The translations under genes were made by a program, and so were the position numbers. A stretch of DNA of 43,831 nucleotides from Actinomycetota bacterium (GTDB lineage Bacteria > Actinomycetota > Thermoleophilia > Gaiellales > Gaiellaceae). The notes beneath the pieces were generated by a model that saw only the letters and a program-made list of their open reading frames with translations, was not told the DNA's origin and did no database searches. The stretch covers positions 103,658 through 147,488 of the forward strand of contig WLID01000003.1 in the NCBI GenBank assembly GCA_009702325.1, in the 5' to 3' direction. Shown in pieces: positions 35,422 to 42,516 of this stretch (within the stretch, counting starts at the first letter, position 1; each line of letters begins with the position of its first letter).

Positions 35422-36060
35422 TCAGCCGCCGGCGGCGCGCAACTCTGGCTGCGCAAGCACGTCGTCGACCTCCTGGCCAGTGGCCAGGCGAAGGTGTGGC
35501 TCTCCGACACCGCGCGCTGCACGCACGGCGTCAAGGAAGAGTTGATGAAGGCGCGTGTCGTCGGTCAGTTCCGGATGGAACGACGCAACGAGAAAACGGC
35601 CGTCGCGAGCGACGACCGGATGGTCATCGACGCTCGCGAGGATCTCGACACCGTCACCGGCATCTTCGATCCACGGGGCACGGATGAACACCGCACGCAT
35701 GGGCCCGTCGATGCCTGCGACGTCGAGATCGGTCTCGAACGACGCCAGCTGACGGCCAAACGCGTTGCGGCGAACGTGGATGTCGACGAGGCCAAGGTGG
35801 CTCCGGTCGAGAACGATCATCCCCGCACAGGTGCCAAACACCGGACGGTCGAACGAGCGGATCGCCTCGTCGAGCCCGTAGAGGCCCATCAGACGCGTAA
35901 ACGTCGTTGATTCGCCACCGGGGAGCACCAGACCGTCGAGACCCTCAAGCTGCTCGGGCTTCCGCACCTCGGTGACGTCGGCACCGAGGGTGCGCAACAT
36001 CGCCGCGTGTTCGCGGAAGTTGCCTTGCACAGCAAGCACACCGATCTGGAGCGGCTCCAT
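35422..36060 (-). CDS. pdxT: Pyridoxal 5'-phosphate synthase glutaminase subunit
   Basis: 212 residues from ATG 36060, 7 nt after TACCAT. IGVLAVQGNFREHAAML opens the protein; LPGGESTTFTRL near 49, nucleophile Cys in FGTCAGMIVLD near 79, and His-Glu in SFHPELTDDTRLH near 170 form the glutaminase. It feeds ammonia to PdxS for vitamin B6 synthesis. pdxS usually sits just upstream but here the neighbour is a divergent EamA gene, so PdxS must be elsewhere. Confidence 0.95.
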   Translation of the reverse strand: MEPLQIGVLAVQGNFREHAAMLRTLGADVTEVRKPEQLEGLDGLVLPGGESTTFTRLMGLYGLDEAIRSFDRPVFGTCAGMIVLDRSHLGLVDIHVRRNAFGRQLASFETDLDVAGIDGPMRAVFIRAPWIEDAGDGVEILASVDDHPVVARDGRFLVASFHPELTDDTRLHQLFLDAVRAARGVGEPHLRLATGQEVDDVLAQPELRAAGG

Positions 36061-36067
36061 CTGCCGG

Positions 36068-36073
36068 ATGGTA
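36068..36073 (-). promoter_or_regulatory. -10 of pdxT, leaderless type
   Basis: TACCAT on the minus strand, 7 nt before ATG 36060. Confidence 0.5.
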
Positions 36074-36117
36074 TCGGGAGCGTGACACCGCCTCCGCAGC
36101 GAGAACCGCAACATGAA

Positions 36118-36123
36118 TAGGCT
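36118..36123 (+). promoter_or_regulatory. -10 of the 36130 EamA gene, leaderless type
   Basis: TAGGCT, 6 nt before GTG 36130 (3 nt before GTG 36127). The hexamer is identical to the one at 36967 and to the end of each CRISPR-like repeat. Confidence 0.5.
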
Positions 36124-36129
36124 CCCGTG

Positions 36130-36969
36130 GTGACTGGGCTCGGCCTCTTCTTGGCTCTCGCATCTGCCGCCACCTGGGGCGTTGCCGACTTCTGGGGAGG
36201 GCTTGTGTCGCGCCGCCTGCCGACGATCGCGGTAACGGTGATCTCGCAGGCCGCCGGTTTCGTGGTTGTGCTCGTCGCGCTCGGGCTGCATGGAAGCCTC
36301 GATCACCGCAGCTTCTGGATCGGCATCCTCGCCGGGCTTGGTGGCGGATCGGGCCTCGCTGCGTTCTATCGAGCGTTGTCGCTCGGCACGATGAGCATCG
36401 TCTCGCCCCTCGCTGCGTGCGGGGCCGTAGTTCCATTTGTGATCTCAATCGCCACCGGTGAGCGCCCGAGTGTCCTCGCGTTTGGTGGCGCCGGCCTAGC
36501 TCTCGCGGGTGCGGTGCTCGCCTCGGTGGAAGAACACCGTTCGGAGGCCCCTGATCGAGCCAGGGCAGTGCTTCTGGCGGTTGTTGCGGCCGTCCTGCTC
36601 GGTGTCTTCACCTACTTCCTCGGACTCGGTGGTCGTCAAGGCGACGCGCTCTCAACGCTCGTGGGCGCACGCGTTGGGTCGCTCGCGTTCCTGATCGCGC
36701 TCGCGCTCGTGATCCGCGAGAAGCCGTTCGTTCCCCGCGGATCGATAGCCGTCGTTGCCGCCATCGGCGTCTGCGACATGACCGCAAATGCCCTATTTGC
36801 GTTTGCGAGCACCCACGGTCTGCTCGCGCTCGTCTCGGTGCTGGGATCGCTCTACCCGATCATGACAGTGATGCTCGCCCACCTCCTGCTCCACGAACGT
36901 CTCTCCCCCGTGCAGAAAGCCGGCGTGGGTGCAGCTCTCGTGGGTGTTGCCGCCCTGGCCGCGGGATAG
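36130..36969 (+). CDS. EamA/DMT-family transporter
   Basis: 279 residues, ten hydrophobic helices in two five-helix EamA repeats. ATWGVADFWGGLVSRRLPT near 13 and AFYRALSLGTMSIVSPLAAC near 78 are typical of the first repeat; FASTHGLLALVSVLGSLYPI near 219 and LLHERLSPVQKAGVGAALVG near 250 of the second. Members move drugs or metabolites; the substrate cannot be told. GTG 36130 is preferred to GTG 36127 because of the -10 spacing. Its stop codon lies inside the next gene's -10. Confidence 0.88.
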   Translation: MTGLGLFLALASAATWGVADFWGGLVSRRLPTIAVTVISQAAGFVVVLVALGLHGSLDHRSFWIGILAGLGGGSGLAAFYRALSLGTMSIVSPLAACGAVVPFVISIATGERPSVLAFGGAGLALAGAVLASVEEHRSEAPDRARAVLLAVVAAVLLGVFTYFLGLGGRQGDALSTLVGARVGSLAFLIALALVIREKPFVPRGSIAVVAAIGVCDMTANALFAFASTHGLLALVSVLGSLYPIMTVMLAHLLLHERLSPVQKAGVGAALVGVAALAAG

Positions 36970-36972
36970 GCT
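36967..36972 (+). promoter_or_regulatory. -10 of yqgE, leaderless type
   Basis: TAGGCT, 6 nt before GTG 36979; its first three bases are the EamA stop codon. Confidence 0.5.
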
Positions 36973-36978
36973 CGTGGC

Positions 36979-37515
36979 GTGGAATCGCTTCGCGGCAAGC
37001 TGCTGATCTCATCACCCGTCCTCGTCGACCCGAACTTTCGGCGAACGATCGTGCTGATCAGCCACCACGACGAGGATGGCGCCATGGGACTCGTCCTCAA
37101 TCGCCCGACCGAGCTGAAGGTCGGCCAGATGGTTCCGGAGCTTGAGACGCTCACGTTCGCCGACGAGCCCGTCTACCTCGGCGGGCCGGTGCAGCCCGAC
37201 GCATTCGTCGGTCTCGCCGAGTTCGCCTCCGGCACGGACGCGGTCACCGTGATCGGACGGGTGGGGCTCGTTCCTGCCGACTCGATGCTCACCGACCTGC
37301 CAATCGACCGACTCCGGATCTTCGCTGGCTACGCCGGCTGGGGTGCTGGCCAGTTGGAGGGCGAGATCGACGACGAGTCGTGGATCATCGTTGATGCGCA
37401 CGCCGACGATGCGTTTGCAGCCGACGGCGATGCGCTCTGGCGCACGGTGGCGCATCGCAAGGGCGGGCGCTACGCGCTCATCGCCACGATGCCGTTCGAC
37501 CCGCGGTTGAACTAG
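36979..37515 (+). CDS. yqgE: YqgE/AlgH family protein
   Basis: 178 residues, normal. LRGKLLISSPVLVDPNFRRT near 4-23, VVLISHHDEDGAMGLVLNRP near 24-43 (read as IVLISHHDEDGAMGLVLNRP), VYLGGPVQPDAFVGLAEF and RIFAGYAGWGAGQLEGEIDD are the conserved blocks. Widespread and of uncertain function; AlgH has been linked to alginate regulation. Its end overlaps the convergent flavodoxin-like gene by 4 bp. Confidence 0.93.
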   Translation: MESLRGKLLISSPVLVDPNFRRTIVLISHHDEDGAMGLVLNRPTELKVGQMVPELETLTFADEPVYLGGPVQPDAFVGLAEFASGTDAVTVIGRVGLVPADSMLTDLPIDRLRIFAGYAGWGAGQLEGEIDDESWIIVDAHADDAFAADGDALWRTVAHRKGGRYALIATMPFDPRLN

Positions 37516-38003
37516 ACGACGAGTTCGTCGGCGATCGCGTTCGCCCAGGCTTCGATCTCAGCCCAGTCGCGATAGTCGCCATCCGGTGTCGGGACAGCGG
37601 CGAGCTGCGCCCGCTCCTCGTCATCCATGACGGCCCGATCGAAGAGGCCACCGAACAGCACGTGGTCGCGTGGGCCGATCGCCTCGATCAGCTCTGCCAA
37701 CATCACGGCGCGCGATGCATCGGCCTTTGGCTGCCGTCCGGCGAGGCCCGCGCTGAAGAGCCAGGTAGGCCGCGAGGCAAGCGCATCGCGCTGTCCCTCA
37801 GCGAACTCAAGGGCTGGTGGCAGCCAACGGCCAAGGTAGATCCCGCTGCCGAGCACCACCGCGTCATAGCCAGATACGTCGCCTGCCTCACTCACCGGTG
37901 AGACATCGACGAGTAGCCCGCGGGCGCTCAGGGAACGACCGATTGCGTCGGCAATCGCAGTGGTCGAGCCATATCGGCTCGCTGATGTGACAAGGACACG
38001 CAC
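37512..38003 (-). CDS. Flavodoxin-like protein (HemG/protoporphyrinogen oxidase-type flavodoxin)
   Basis: 163 residues. The FMN phosphate loop is VTSASRYGSTTAIADAIG near 5-22, and VVLGSGIYLGRWLPPALEF near 49 forms the second FMN loop; LFSAGLAGRQPKADASRAV and VLFGGLFDRAVMDDEERAQL complete the pattern of the HemG-like subgroup. Either menaquinone-dependent protoporphyrinogen oxidase activity or a general flavodoxin role is possible; no heme gene is nearby. GTG start 9 nt after TAGCCT; an 18-bp palindrome sits between -10 and -35. Confidence 0.85.
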   Translation of the reverse strand: MRVLVTSASRYGSTTAIADAIGRSLSARGLLVDVSPVSEAGDVSGYDAVVLGSGIYLGRWLPPALEFAEGQRDALASRPTWLFSAGLAGRQPKADASRAVMLAELIEAIGPRDHVLFGGLFDRAVMDDEERAQLAAVPTPDGDYRDWAEIEAWANAIADELVV

Positions 38004-38012
38004 GGCCCGTGG

Positions 38013-38018
38013 AGGCTA
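38013..38018 (-). promoter_or_regulatory. -10 of the flavodoxin-like gene
   Basis: TAGCCT on the minus strand, 9 nt before GTG 38003. Confidence 0.45.
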
Positions 38019-38021
38019 GGT

Positions 38022-38039
38022 GCGTCTCAATTGAGTCGC
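38022..38039. promoter_or_regulatory. 18-bp palindrome, candidate operator
   Basis: GCGTCTCAATTGAGTCGC: a perfect 10-bp core CTCAATTGAG flanked by GCG/CGC with a single T-T mismatch on each side. It fills the spacer between the -10 (38013-38018) and the expected -35 of the flavodoxin-like gene, a typical repressor position. It could also be a hairpin downstream of tRNA-Cys, which is transcribed toward it, but no U-tract follows. Confidence 0.55.
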
Positions 38040-38072
38040 ATCCGTAGCCAGCCACAGACTGTGCGAAGTGCA

Positions 38073-38143
38073 AGGCGCCTGCCGGAGTCGAACCGGCGTG
38101 GACGGCTTTGCAGGCCGCTGCCTAGCCACTCGGCCAAGGCGCC
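38073..38143 (-). tRNA. tRNA-Cys (anticodon GCA)
   Basis: 71-nt cloverleaf on the minus strand. Acceptor GGCGCCT pairs with AGGCGCC, the anticodon loop is CTGCAAA, the T arm is CCGG-TTCGACT-CCGG-like, and the discriminator is U, as usual for tRNA-Cys. CCA is not encoded. Confidence 0.95.
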
Positions 38144-38190
38144 GAACGCCGGAATGGTACGTCAGACGGCACGGAGAGCAGCGAGCTCTC

Positions 38191-39162
38191 CTACCGCCAC
38201 GTTTCGCGCAGCACGCGAAGCCAGTTTCGGTGGGTGATCTTTGCGATGTCCTGCTCGTCGAACCCTGCTTCGGCGAGCGCTGAGACGATCGCAGGCAACC
38301 CTTGGATGCCGCCGACTTCATGCGACACGACAGCACCATCAAAATCCGATCCGAACGCGACGTGGTCGATGCCGATCCGCTTCGCGATATACGAGACGTG
38401 GCGCACGATCTCGGTGAGCGGTGTGTCCTCAACGTTGTTGCCGTCCTCCCGCAGGAACCCAACCGCGAAGTTGACTCCGACAACGCCGCCGCTCGTGCCG
38501 ATCGCGTCGAGCTGACGATCGGTGAGGTTGCGCGTTGACGCGCACAGCGCGTGGGCGTTTGAGTGGGTCGCGACGAGCGGGGCCGTCGTGATGCCTGCCG
38601 CATCCCAGAAACCCTTCTCGTTCAGGTGCGAGAGGTCAACCACGATGCCGAGGTCGTTGCAGGCCTCGACGAGCCTCACACCTGCGATGGTCAGCCCGGG
38701 CCCCGTGTCGGGCGAACCGGGAAACCGGAACGGAACGCCCTCTGCGAAGACGTTCCGGCGGGCCCACACAAGGCCGAGAGATCGGAGCCCCTCGCGGTAC
38801 CAGTCGACAAGGTCGGTGAGCATCGGATCAAGCGCCTCGGCGCCCTCAAGGTGGAGGATCGCCGTCACCCGCCCGTCCACAAACTCGTCCGCGGAGGTTG
38901 CCACCGGCAGACCGAGCGAGCGAAACGCCGCCAGCTGTTCGCGCGCCACCTCGACCGCATGCGCACGCGGAAGCTGAGGCTCAAGCGGGATGTCGTAGGG
39001 TGCGAGCACCGGCTCATCCATCGCCCCCGGAGCACCCGGAACCCAGATCGCGAAGAAGCCGCCGCAGAAATCGGCAGCGCGAGCCTGAGAGAGATCAACG
39101 TGCTTTGTCTGCTGCTCGCGCCAGGTGCGGAGGACGAGATCGTTGTGGCCGTCGATGATCAC
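38191..39162 (-). CDS. Membrane dipeptidase (M19, renal dipeptidase family)
   Basis: 323 residues from GTG 39162, 6 nt past TACGAT; the frame is open further upstream but the added residues are not family-like and cross the divergent promoter. Zinc ligands: IIDGHNDLVLRTW at 2-14, HLEGAEALD near 113, DLSHLNEKGFWD near 186, ATHSNAHALC near 207, and GSDFDGAV near 283. Cleaves dipeptides, often with D-residues; no signal peptide, so probably cytoplasmic despite the family name. Confidence 0.92.
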   Translation of the reverse strand: MIIDGHNDLVLRTWREQQTKHVDLSQARAADFCGGFFAIWVPGAPGAMDEPVLAPYDIPLEPQLPRAHAVEVAREQLAAFRSLGLPVATSADEFVDGRVTAILHLEGAEALDPMLTDLVDWYREGLRSLGLVWARRNVFAEGVPFRFPGSPDTGPGLTIAGVRLVEACNDLGIVVDLSHLNEKGFWDAAGITTAPLVATHSNAHALCASTRNLTDRQLDAIGTSGGVVGVNFAVGFLREDGNNVEDTPLTEIVRHVSYIAKRIGIDHVAFGSDFDGAVVSHEVGGIQGLPAIVSALAEAGFDEQDIAKITHRNWLRVLRETWR

Positions 39163-39168
39163 GCGGGC

Positions 39169-39174
39169 ATCGTA
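39169..39174 (-). promoter_or_regulatory. -10 of the M19 dipeptidase gene, leaderless type
   Basis: TACGAT on the minus strand, 6 nt before GTG 39162. Confidence 0.5.
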
Positions 39175-39188
39175 GGCGCGAAGCGGGC

Positions 39189-39194
39189 TACGAT
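39189..39194 (+). promoter_or_regulatory. -10 of the zinc-ribbon gene, leaderless type
   Basis: TACGAT, 6 nt before ATG 39201, a mirror copy of the dipeptidase promoter 14 bp away. Confidence 0.5.
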
Positions 39195-39200
39195 CACGAC

Positions 39201-39395
39201 ATGGACGCTGAGGCGAACGACACACCCGACGAAGAGACCGAGGCTGCGAACCCCGACCTTGAGGCGTGGTTTGCGAACGCCCCGCGTGTGACGTGCCCCG
39301 CCTGCGGCTTCGACGGTGCGGTGACCCTCGGTGGCGGTGCCTTCTGCCCGTCGTGTGAGAAGGTCAGCCCATACGGCTCCGGCCAGAACAACTAG
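39201..39395 (+). CDS. Zinc-ribbon microprotein
   Basis: 64 residues. An acidic N-terminal tail (about 1-22) is followed by TCPACGFDGAVTL and GAFCPSCEKVSPYG, two CPxC knuckles 15 residues apart that must form a zinc ribbon. No partner domain. Divergent from the dipeptidase gene with a 38-bp gap between start codons. Function unknown; such proteins often bind nucleic acid or another protein. Confidence 0.8.
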   Translation: MDAEANDTPDEETEAANPDLEAWFANAPRVTCPACGFDGAVTLGGGAFCPSCEKVSPYGSGQNN

Positions 39396-39405
39396 CGGCG
39401 CAGCG

Positions 39406-40269
39406 CTAGGCGTCGGGCGGCATTCCCGGTGTCACGGTACGCGACACCCCAGCACTCGCCACGGTCACCATCGCCAGCGCAACCCAGGCGCGCGGCCGCA
39501 GATGCTCGCCGAGCAGCACGAACCCTGAAAGTGCCGCAATCGCGGGCTCAAGGCTCATCAGCACACCGAACACAGTCATTCGCATGCGGCGCATCGCTTC
39601 CATCTCAAGCGACCACGGCAGCGCGGCCGAGAGCAGGCTCACGCCGATACCGGCACCAAGGAGCTGCGGGTCGGTGAAGTGATGCCCACCACTCGCGATT
39701 CCCCATGGCAGCGCGACAACCGCGCCGAGTGCCATCGCGGGGGCGAGCGCGGTCGTGCCGGTGAAGCGCTGCCCCGCTCTCTTCCCGATCACGATGTAGA
39801 GGCCCCAAAACACACCGGCGATCGCCGCCAGCAGCAGACCGGTTGGATGCACCGCTTTACCGCCACCGTCCGCTAGCAGTGCGATGCCGCCCCCAGCGAG
39901 CAGCACCCACACACCGTCAACGATGCGACGTGACCCTGCCGCCGCGACAGCCAACGGCCCAATGAACTCCACCGTCACGGCAATGCCGAGCGGCAGCCGG
40001 TTCAGCGATTCATAGAACGTGAGGTTCATGCACACGAGCGTCAGTCCGAGCGCTGCGACGAGGCCAAGGTCGTGGCGTGATCGTCCACGCAACTGCGGCT
40101 TGCCGATCACCCACAGCGTCAGCGAACCGAACGCAAGACGAAGGAAGACGACTCCTGGCGGGCCGAGCGTCGGAAACAGCGACTTCGCGATTGCCGCGCC
40201 GCCTTGGACTGACAGTGCGGCACCAAGCACGAGCGTCACGGCGGGGACAGCGAAGCGGCGCGGCGTCAC
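39406..40269 (-). CDS. EamA-family exporter, RhtA-like
   Basis: 287 residues, ten helices. AALSVQGGAAIAKSLFPTLG near 18-37 and VFLRLAFGSLTLW near 41 are RhtA/YdcZ-like openings; ALSMEPAIAAL-type LMSLEPAIAALSGFVLLGEH near 239-258 is the usual second-repeat motif. RhtA exports threonine and homoserine; that substrate is a guess by similarity. GTG 40269 is 6 nt from CAGAAT. Confidence 0.87.
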   Translation of the reverse strand: MTPRRFAVPAVTLVLGAALSVQGGAAIAKSLFPTLGPPGVVFLRLAFGSLTLWVIGKPQLRGRSRHDLGLVAALGLTLVCMNLTFYESLNRLPLGIAVTVEFIGPLAVAAAGSRRIVDGVWVLLAGGGIALLADGGGKAVHPTGLLLAAIAGVFWGLYIVIGKRAGQRFTGTTALAPAMALGAVVALPWGIASGGHHFTDPQLLGAGIGVSLLSAALPWSLEMEAMRRMRMTVFGVLMSLEPAIAALSGFVLLGEHLRPRAWVALAMVTVASAGVSRTVTPGMPPDA

Positions 40270-40275
40270 CGCACC

Positions 40276-40281
40276 ATTCTG
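40276..40281 (-). promoter_or_regulatory. -10-like hexamer of the RhtA-like gene
   Basis: CAGAAT on the minus strand, 6 nt before GTG 40269; one base off the TANNNT pattern. Confidence 0.35.
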
Positions 40282-40285
40282 ACGG

Positions 40286-40678
40286 TTACTCGAGCCGTGC
40301 TTCGGCGAGCGCGAACCGCTGTGTGCAGTTGCCGCGCACCTTCGGGGCGTTCGATGCGTACGCGTTCAGCATCTGCAACGTCGTGATGCGCTTGCCCGCA
40401 ATCTCGCTCGCCTGATCGGCGTTGTCGATCGCGAGATCGGCGACGTGGCCGGCCGTTGTCTTGCAGTGCTCAAGGATCCACGCCATCGCACGAGCGTACG
40501 GAAGGAGCAGCTGGATCCGTTGCGCCGGCTTGCCGTGGTGGTCGACGATGTAGAGCGCCGCGTCGGGAGATGACTCCCACGGTTCTCGTTCGCGCGCCTG
40601 CGCGCTTGCTGCGGCAGCAAGCACCGCGAGCATCAGCGCGGTGACGACGACAACGACCGCTCCGCGCTTCTGCTGCAT
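40286..40678 (-). CDS. Secreted or anchored small protein, unknown function
   Basis: 130 residues from ATG 40678, 6 nt after AACAAT. A signal peptide, GAVVVVVTALMLAVLAAAAS near 6-25, ends near ASAQA. The mature part is helical with two cysteines, in EHCKTTAGH and RGNCTQRF. No domain recognised. The open frame beyond 40678 is ignored because the signal peptide fixes the start. Divergent from the next gene. Confidence 0.7.
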   Translation of the reverse strand: MQQKRGAVVVVVTALMLAVLAAAASAQAREREPWESSPDAALYIVDHHGKPAQRIQLLLPYARAMAWILEHCKTTAGHVADLAIDNADQASEIAGKRITTLQMLNAYASNAPKVRGNCTQRFALAEARLE

Positions 40679-40731
40679 CGAACCATTGTTCCCGATCGCC
40701 CGCGAAACCGTCGAGCCACTCGGCTGGCAAC

Positions 40732-40818
40732 AACTATCCACATAGTTTCGCGCTATCTTCGTCTTTGCGACCTGGTCGCACGACAATCGCGCTGCCGTTT
40801 CTCGACCCCCTGAAACGG
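40732..40818 (+). promoter_or_regulatory. Structured promoter and 5' leader of the 40846 gene
   Basis: Three dyads in 87 bp. AACTAT-CCAC-ATAGTT (40732-40747) sits where the -35 of TATCTT (40754-40759) should be, so it looks like an operator. TGCGACC-T-GGTCGCA (40766-40780) would start almost at the mRNA 5' end. CCGTTTC, 10-nt loop, GAAACGG (40795-40818) is a second leader hairpin upstream of the GGAGGA ribosome site. No T-run, so not an attenuator. Confidence 0.5.
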
Positions 40819-40845
40819 TCGCCAACCCAGACGGAGGACTCGACT

Positions 40846-41595
40846 ATGGCTGCACCCTGGAACCCCAGCTCGAAGCCCGCTGCGGCATCTCACGGCCTGC
40901 GTCGTGTCGTGCGCGTCGGACTCGTGGCGCTGACAGTTGCCGCGCTCGGCGCTGGAGTTGCTTCGGCACAGATCCATCAGTCCAAGACACACGCCGCCTC
41001 GACGAGCGCGTGGGTCGGAACCTGGAAGACGACGTGGGGCACTCTCACGTTCACCCAGAAGGGTTTCAAGGTAACCGGCACCTTCACCACCGGGAAGGGC
41101 AAGATCACCGGTTCGGTCGCATCCACGAAGCTCAGCGGCGTGTGGTCGAAGGCGCCGTCGTACAAGGGCACTGATGCCGGTTCGCTGCTCCTCACACTTT
41201 CGGCTGATTCGAAGTCGTTCACCGGCCAGTACAAGGCGACGGGCGCAACGGCTTGGGCCGGCAAGATCACGGGCAGGTTCGCTTCCGGCCCGGTGAACCT
41301 TTCGTGGAACGGCACGTGGGCGACCTCACACGGCACGATCGTGTTCAACCAGTTCACAACGAATGCTGTGACGGGCGCCTACACCCCGAAAGAGGGTCGG
41401 ATTGACGCCACCGCCAACGAGTACTCGTTGAACGGCAACTGGAGCGAGGAGCCGAGCTACTCCGGCCCGAGCGACGCTGGCCTGCTGCAGTTCACGCTCA
41501 GCAAGGATGGCCGCACGTTCACCGGTACCTACGGCAAGGAGACCGCGTCTACCGGCAAGTCGTGGACGGGTGTGCGTATCGGCCCGGCCGAGTGA
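40846..41595 (+). CDS. Secreted two-repeat beta-rich protein
   Basis: 249 residues from ATG 40846, with GGAGGA 8-13 nt upstream. Signal peptide 1-42 (GLVALTVAALGAGVASA). The mature protein is two divergent copies of one unit: 58-142 (GTWKTTWGTLTFTQ ... SGVWSKAPSYKGTDAG) and 156-246 (GTWATSHGTIVFNQ ... NGNWSEEPSYSGPSDAG). Each unit has the order GTW, a strand pair, G.W..PSY, DAG-LL-TLS and FTG-Y, so a small beta barrel or sandwich is likely. Similar lipocalin-like repeats of unknown role occur in secreted actinobacterial proteins. A strong terminator follows, so it is a single-gene unit. Confidence 0.8.
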   Translation: MAAPWNPSSKPAAASHGLRRVVRVGLVALTVAALGAGVASAQIHQSKTHAASTSAWVGTWKTTWGTLTFTQKGFKVTGTFTTGKGKITGSVASTKLSGVWSKAPSYKGTDAGSLLLTLSADSKSFTGQYKATGATAWAGKITGRFASGPVNLSWNGTWATSHGTIVFNQFTTNAVTGAYTPKEGRIDATANEYSLNGNWSEEPSYSGPSDAGLLQFTLSKDGRTFTGTYGKETASTGKSWTGVRIGPAE

Positions 41596-41621
41596 TTCGA
41601 CCAGACAGGGTTTGATGGTTT

Positions 41622-41660
41622 GAGAGGCGCGGGCGACAATCCGCGCCTCTCGCGTTTTCG
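41622..41660 (+). terminator. Intrinsic terminator of the 40846 gene
   Basis: GAGAGGCGCGG (41622-41632), 8-nt loop, CCGCGCCTCTC (41641-41651), a perfect 11-bp stem followed by GCGTTTTCG. The U-run is short but the stem is very stable. Confidence 0.85.
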
Positions 41661-41723
41661 GGGCACGTCAGACGCGCCCGTTAGTCTCCGCCCATCCACG
41701 GGTTCCTAGGCAGGAGGCTCATC

Positions 41724-42497
41724 GTGTTGCGTGTCGTTGCTCTCTCGGTCGTTGGCGTTATCGCCTCAGCGTTCGTTGCGACGGCTGCGTTCGGAGGGGT
41801 CACCCCGATCACTCGCGCAGCTGGCGTGGCGGCGGTCAGCCTGAAGTTCGCTTCGGTGAAGTCCGACGGAACGCTTGTGGCGAGCCAGTCGAGTGGCGCC
41901 GAGTCCGCGACACGCGCCTCGCAGGGCCAGTTCCGCATCACGTTCGATGGTTCGATCGAACGGTGTGCGGTCGCATCGGCGTCGGGTGCTGGCAGCACGG
42001 GCGCTAACACGTTCACGTTCAACACGAAGATCGCAACGAAGATCTCGGGCTCGTCGCTCTATGTCTCGTTGACAGGGCAGAACGACGGGCCATCCGACTT
42101 CGCCTTCTCCGTGATCCTTGCCTGCCGCGGTGGTGTGGTTGCAGCTGGTGGCGTGACAACGACGACATCCACCACGTCCGGGTCGCCGTCGCTCGCGAGC
42201 ACACTCCGTTTTGCGACGGTCAGCTCGGCCGGTGCGCTTTCGCGGACGCAGTCCTACGGTGCGTCGTCTGCGACGCGCGCGAGCCAGGGTCAATTCCGGG
42301 TGACGTTCGATGCGTCGATCGCCGGCTGCGCGGTTTCTGCCGCGTCAGGTGCCGGCAGCACGACGTTGAACACGTTCACGTTCAACACGCACATTGCGAC
42401 GACGATCTCCGGGTCGACGCTCTACGTGAGCTTGACGGGCAAGAACGATGGCCCCGCCGACTTCGCGTTCTCGGTGATCCTCGCCTGCGCGAGTTGA
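41724..42497 (+). CDS. Secreted protein of two 94-residue tandem repeats
   Basis: 257 residues from GTG 41724, preceded by AGGAGG. Signal peptide about 1-24. Repeat A is 41-134 (KFASVKSDGTL ... FAFSVILAC), repeat B 162-255 (RFATVSSAGAL ... FAFSVILAC), about 75% identical by eye, joined by a TTTTSTTSGSPS-type linker (135-161). Each repeat has two Cys (81 and 134; 202 and 255), suggesting one disulfide each, and the shared SATRASQGQFR and SLTGKNDGP-like elements. Unknown family; a recent internal duplication is likely. Low in charged residues, as in many cell-surface proteins. Confidence 0.8.
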   Translation: MLRVVALSVVGVIASAFVATAAFGGVTPITRAAGVAAVSLKFASVKSDGTLVASQSSGAESATRASQGQFRITFDGSIERCAVASASGAGSTGANTFTFNTKIATKISGSSLYVSLTGQNDGPSDFAFSVILACRGGVVAAGGVTTTTSTTSGSPSLASTLRFATVSSAGALSRTQSYGASSATRASQGQFRVTFDASIAGCAVSAASGAGSTTLNTFTFNTHIATTISGSTLYVSLTGKNDGPADFAFSVILACAS

Positions 42498-42516
42498 CCG
42501 CTGCGGGGTAGCGACG

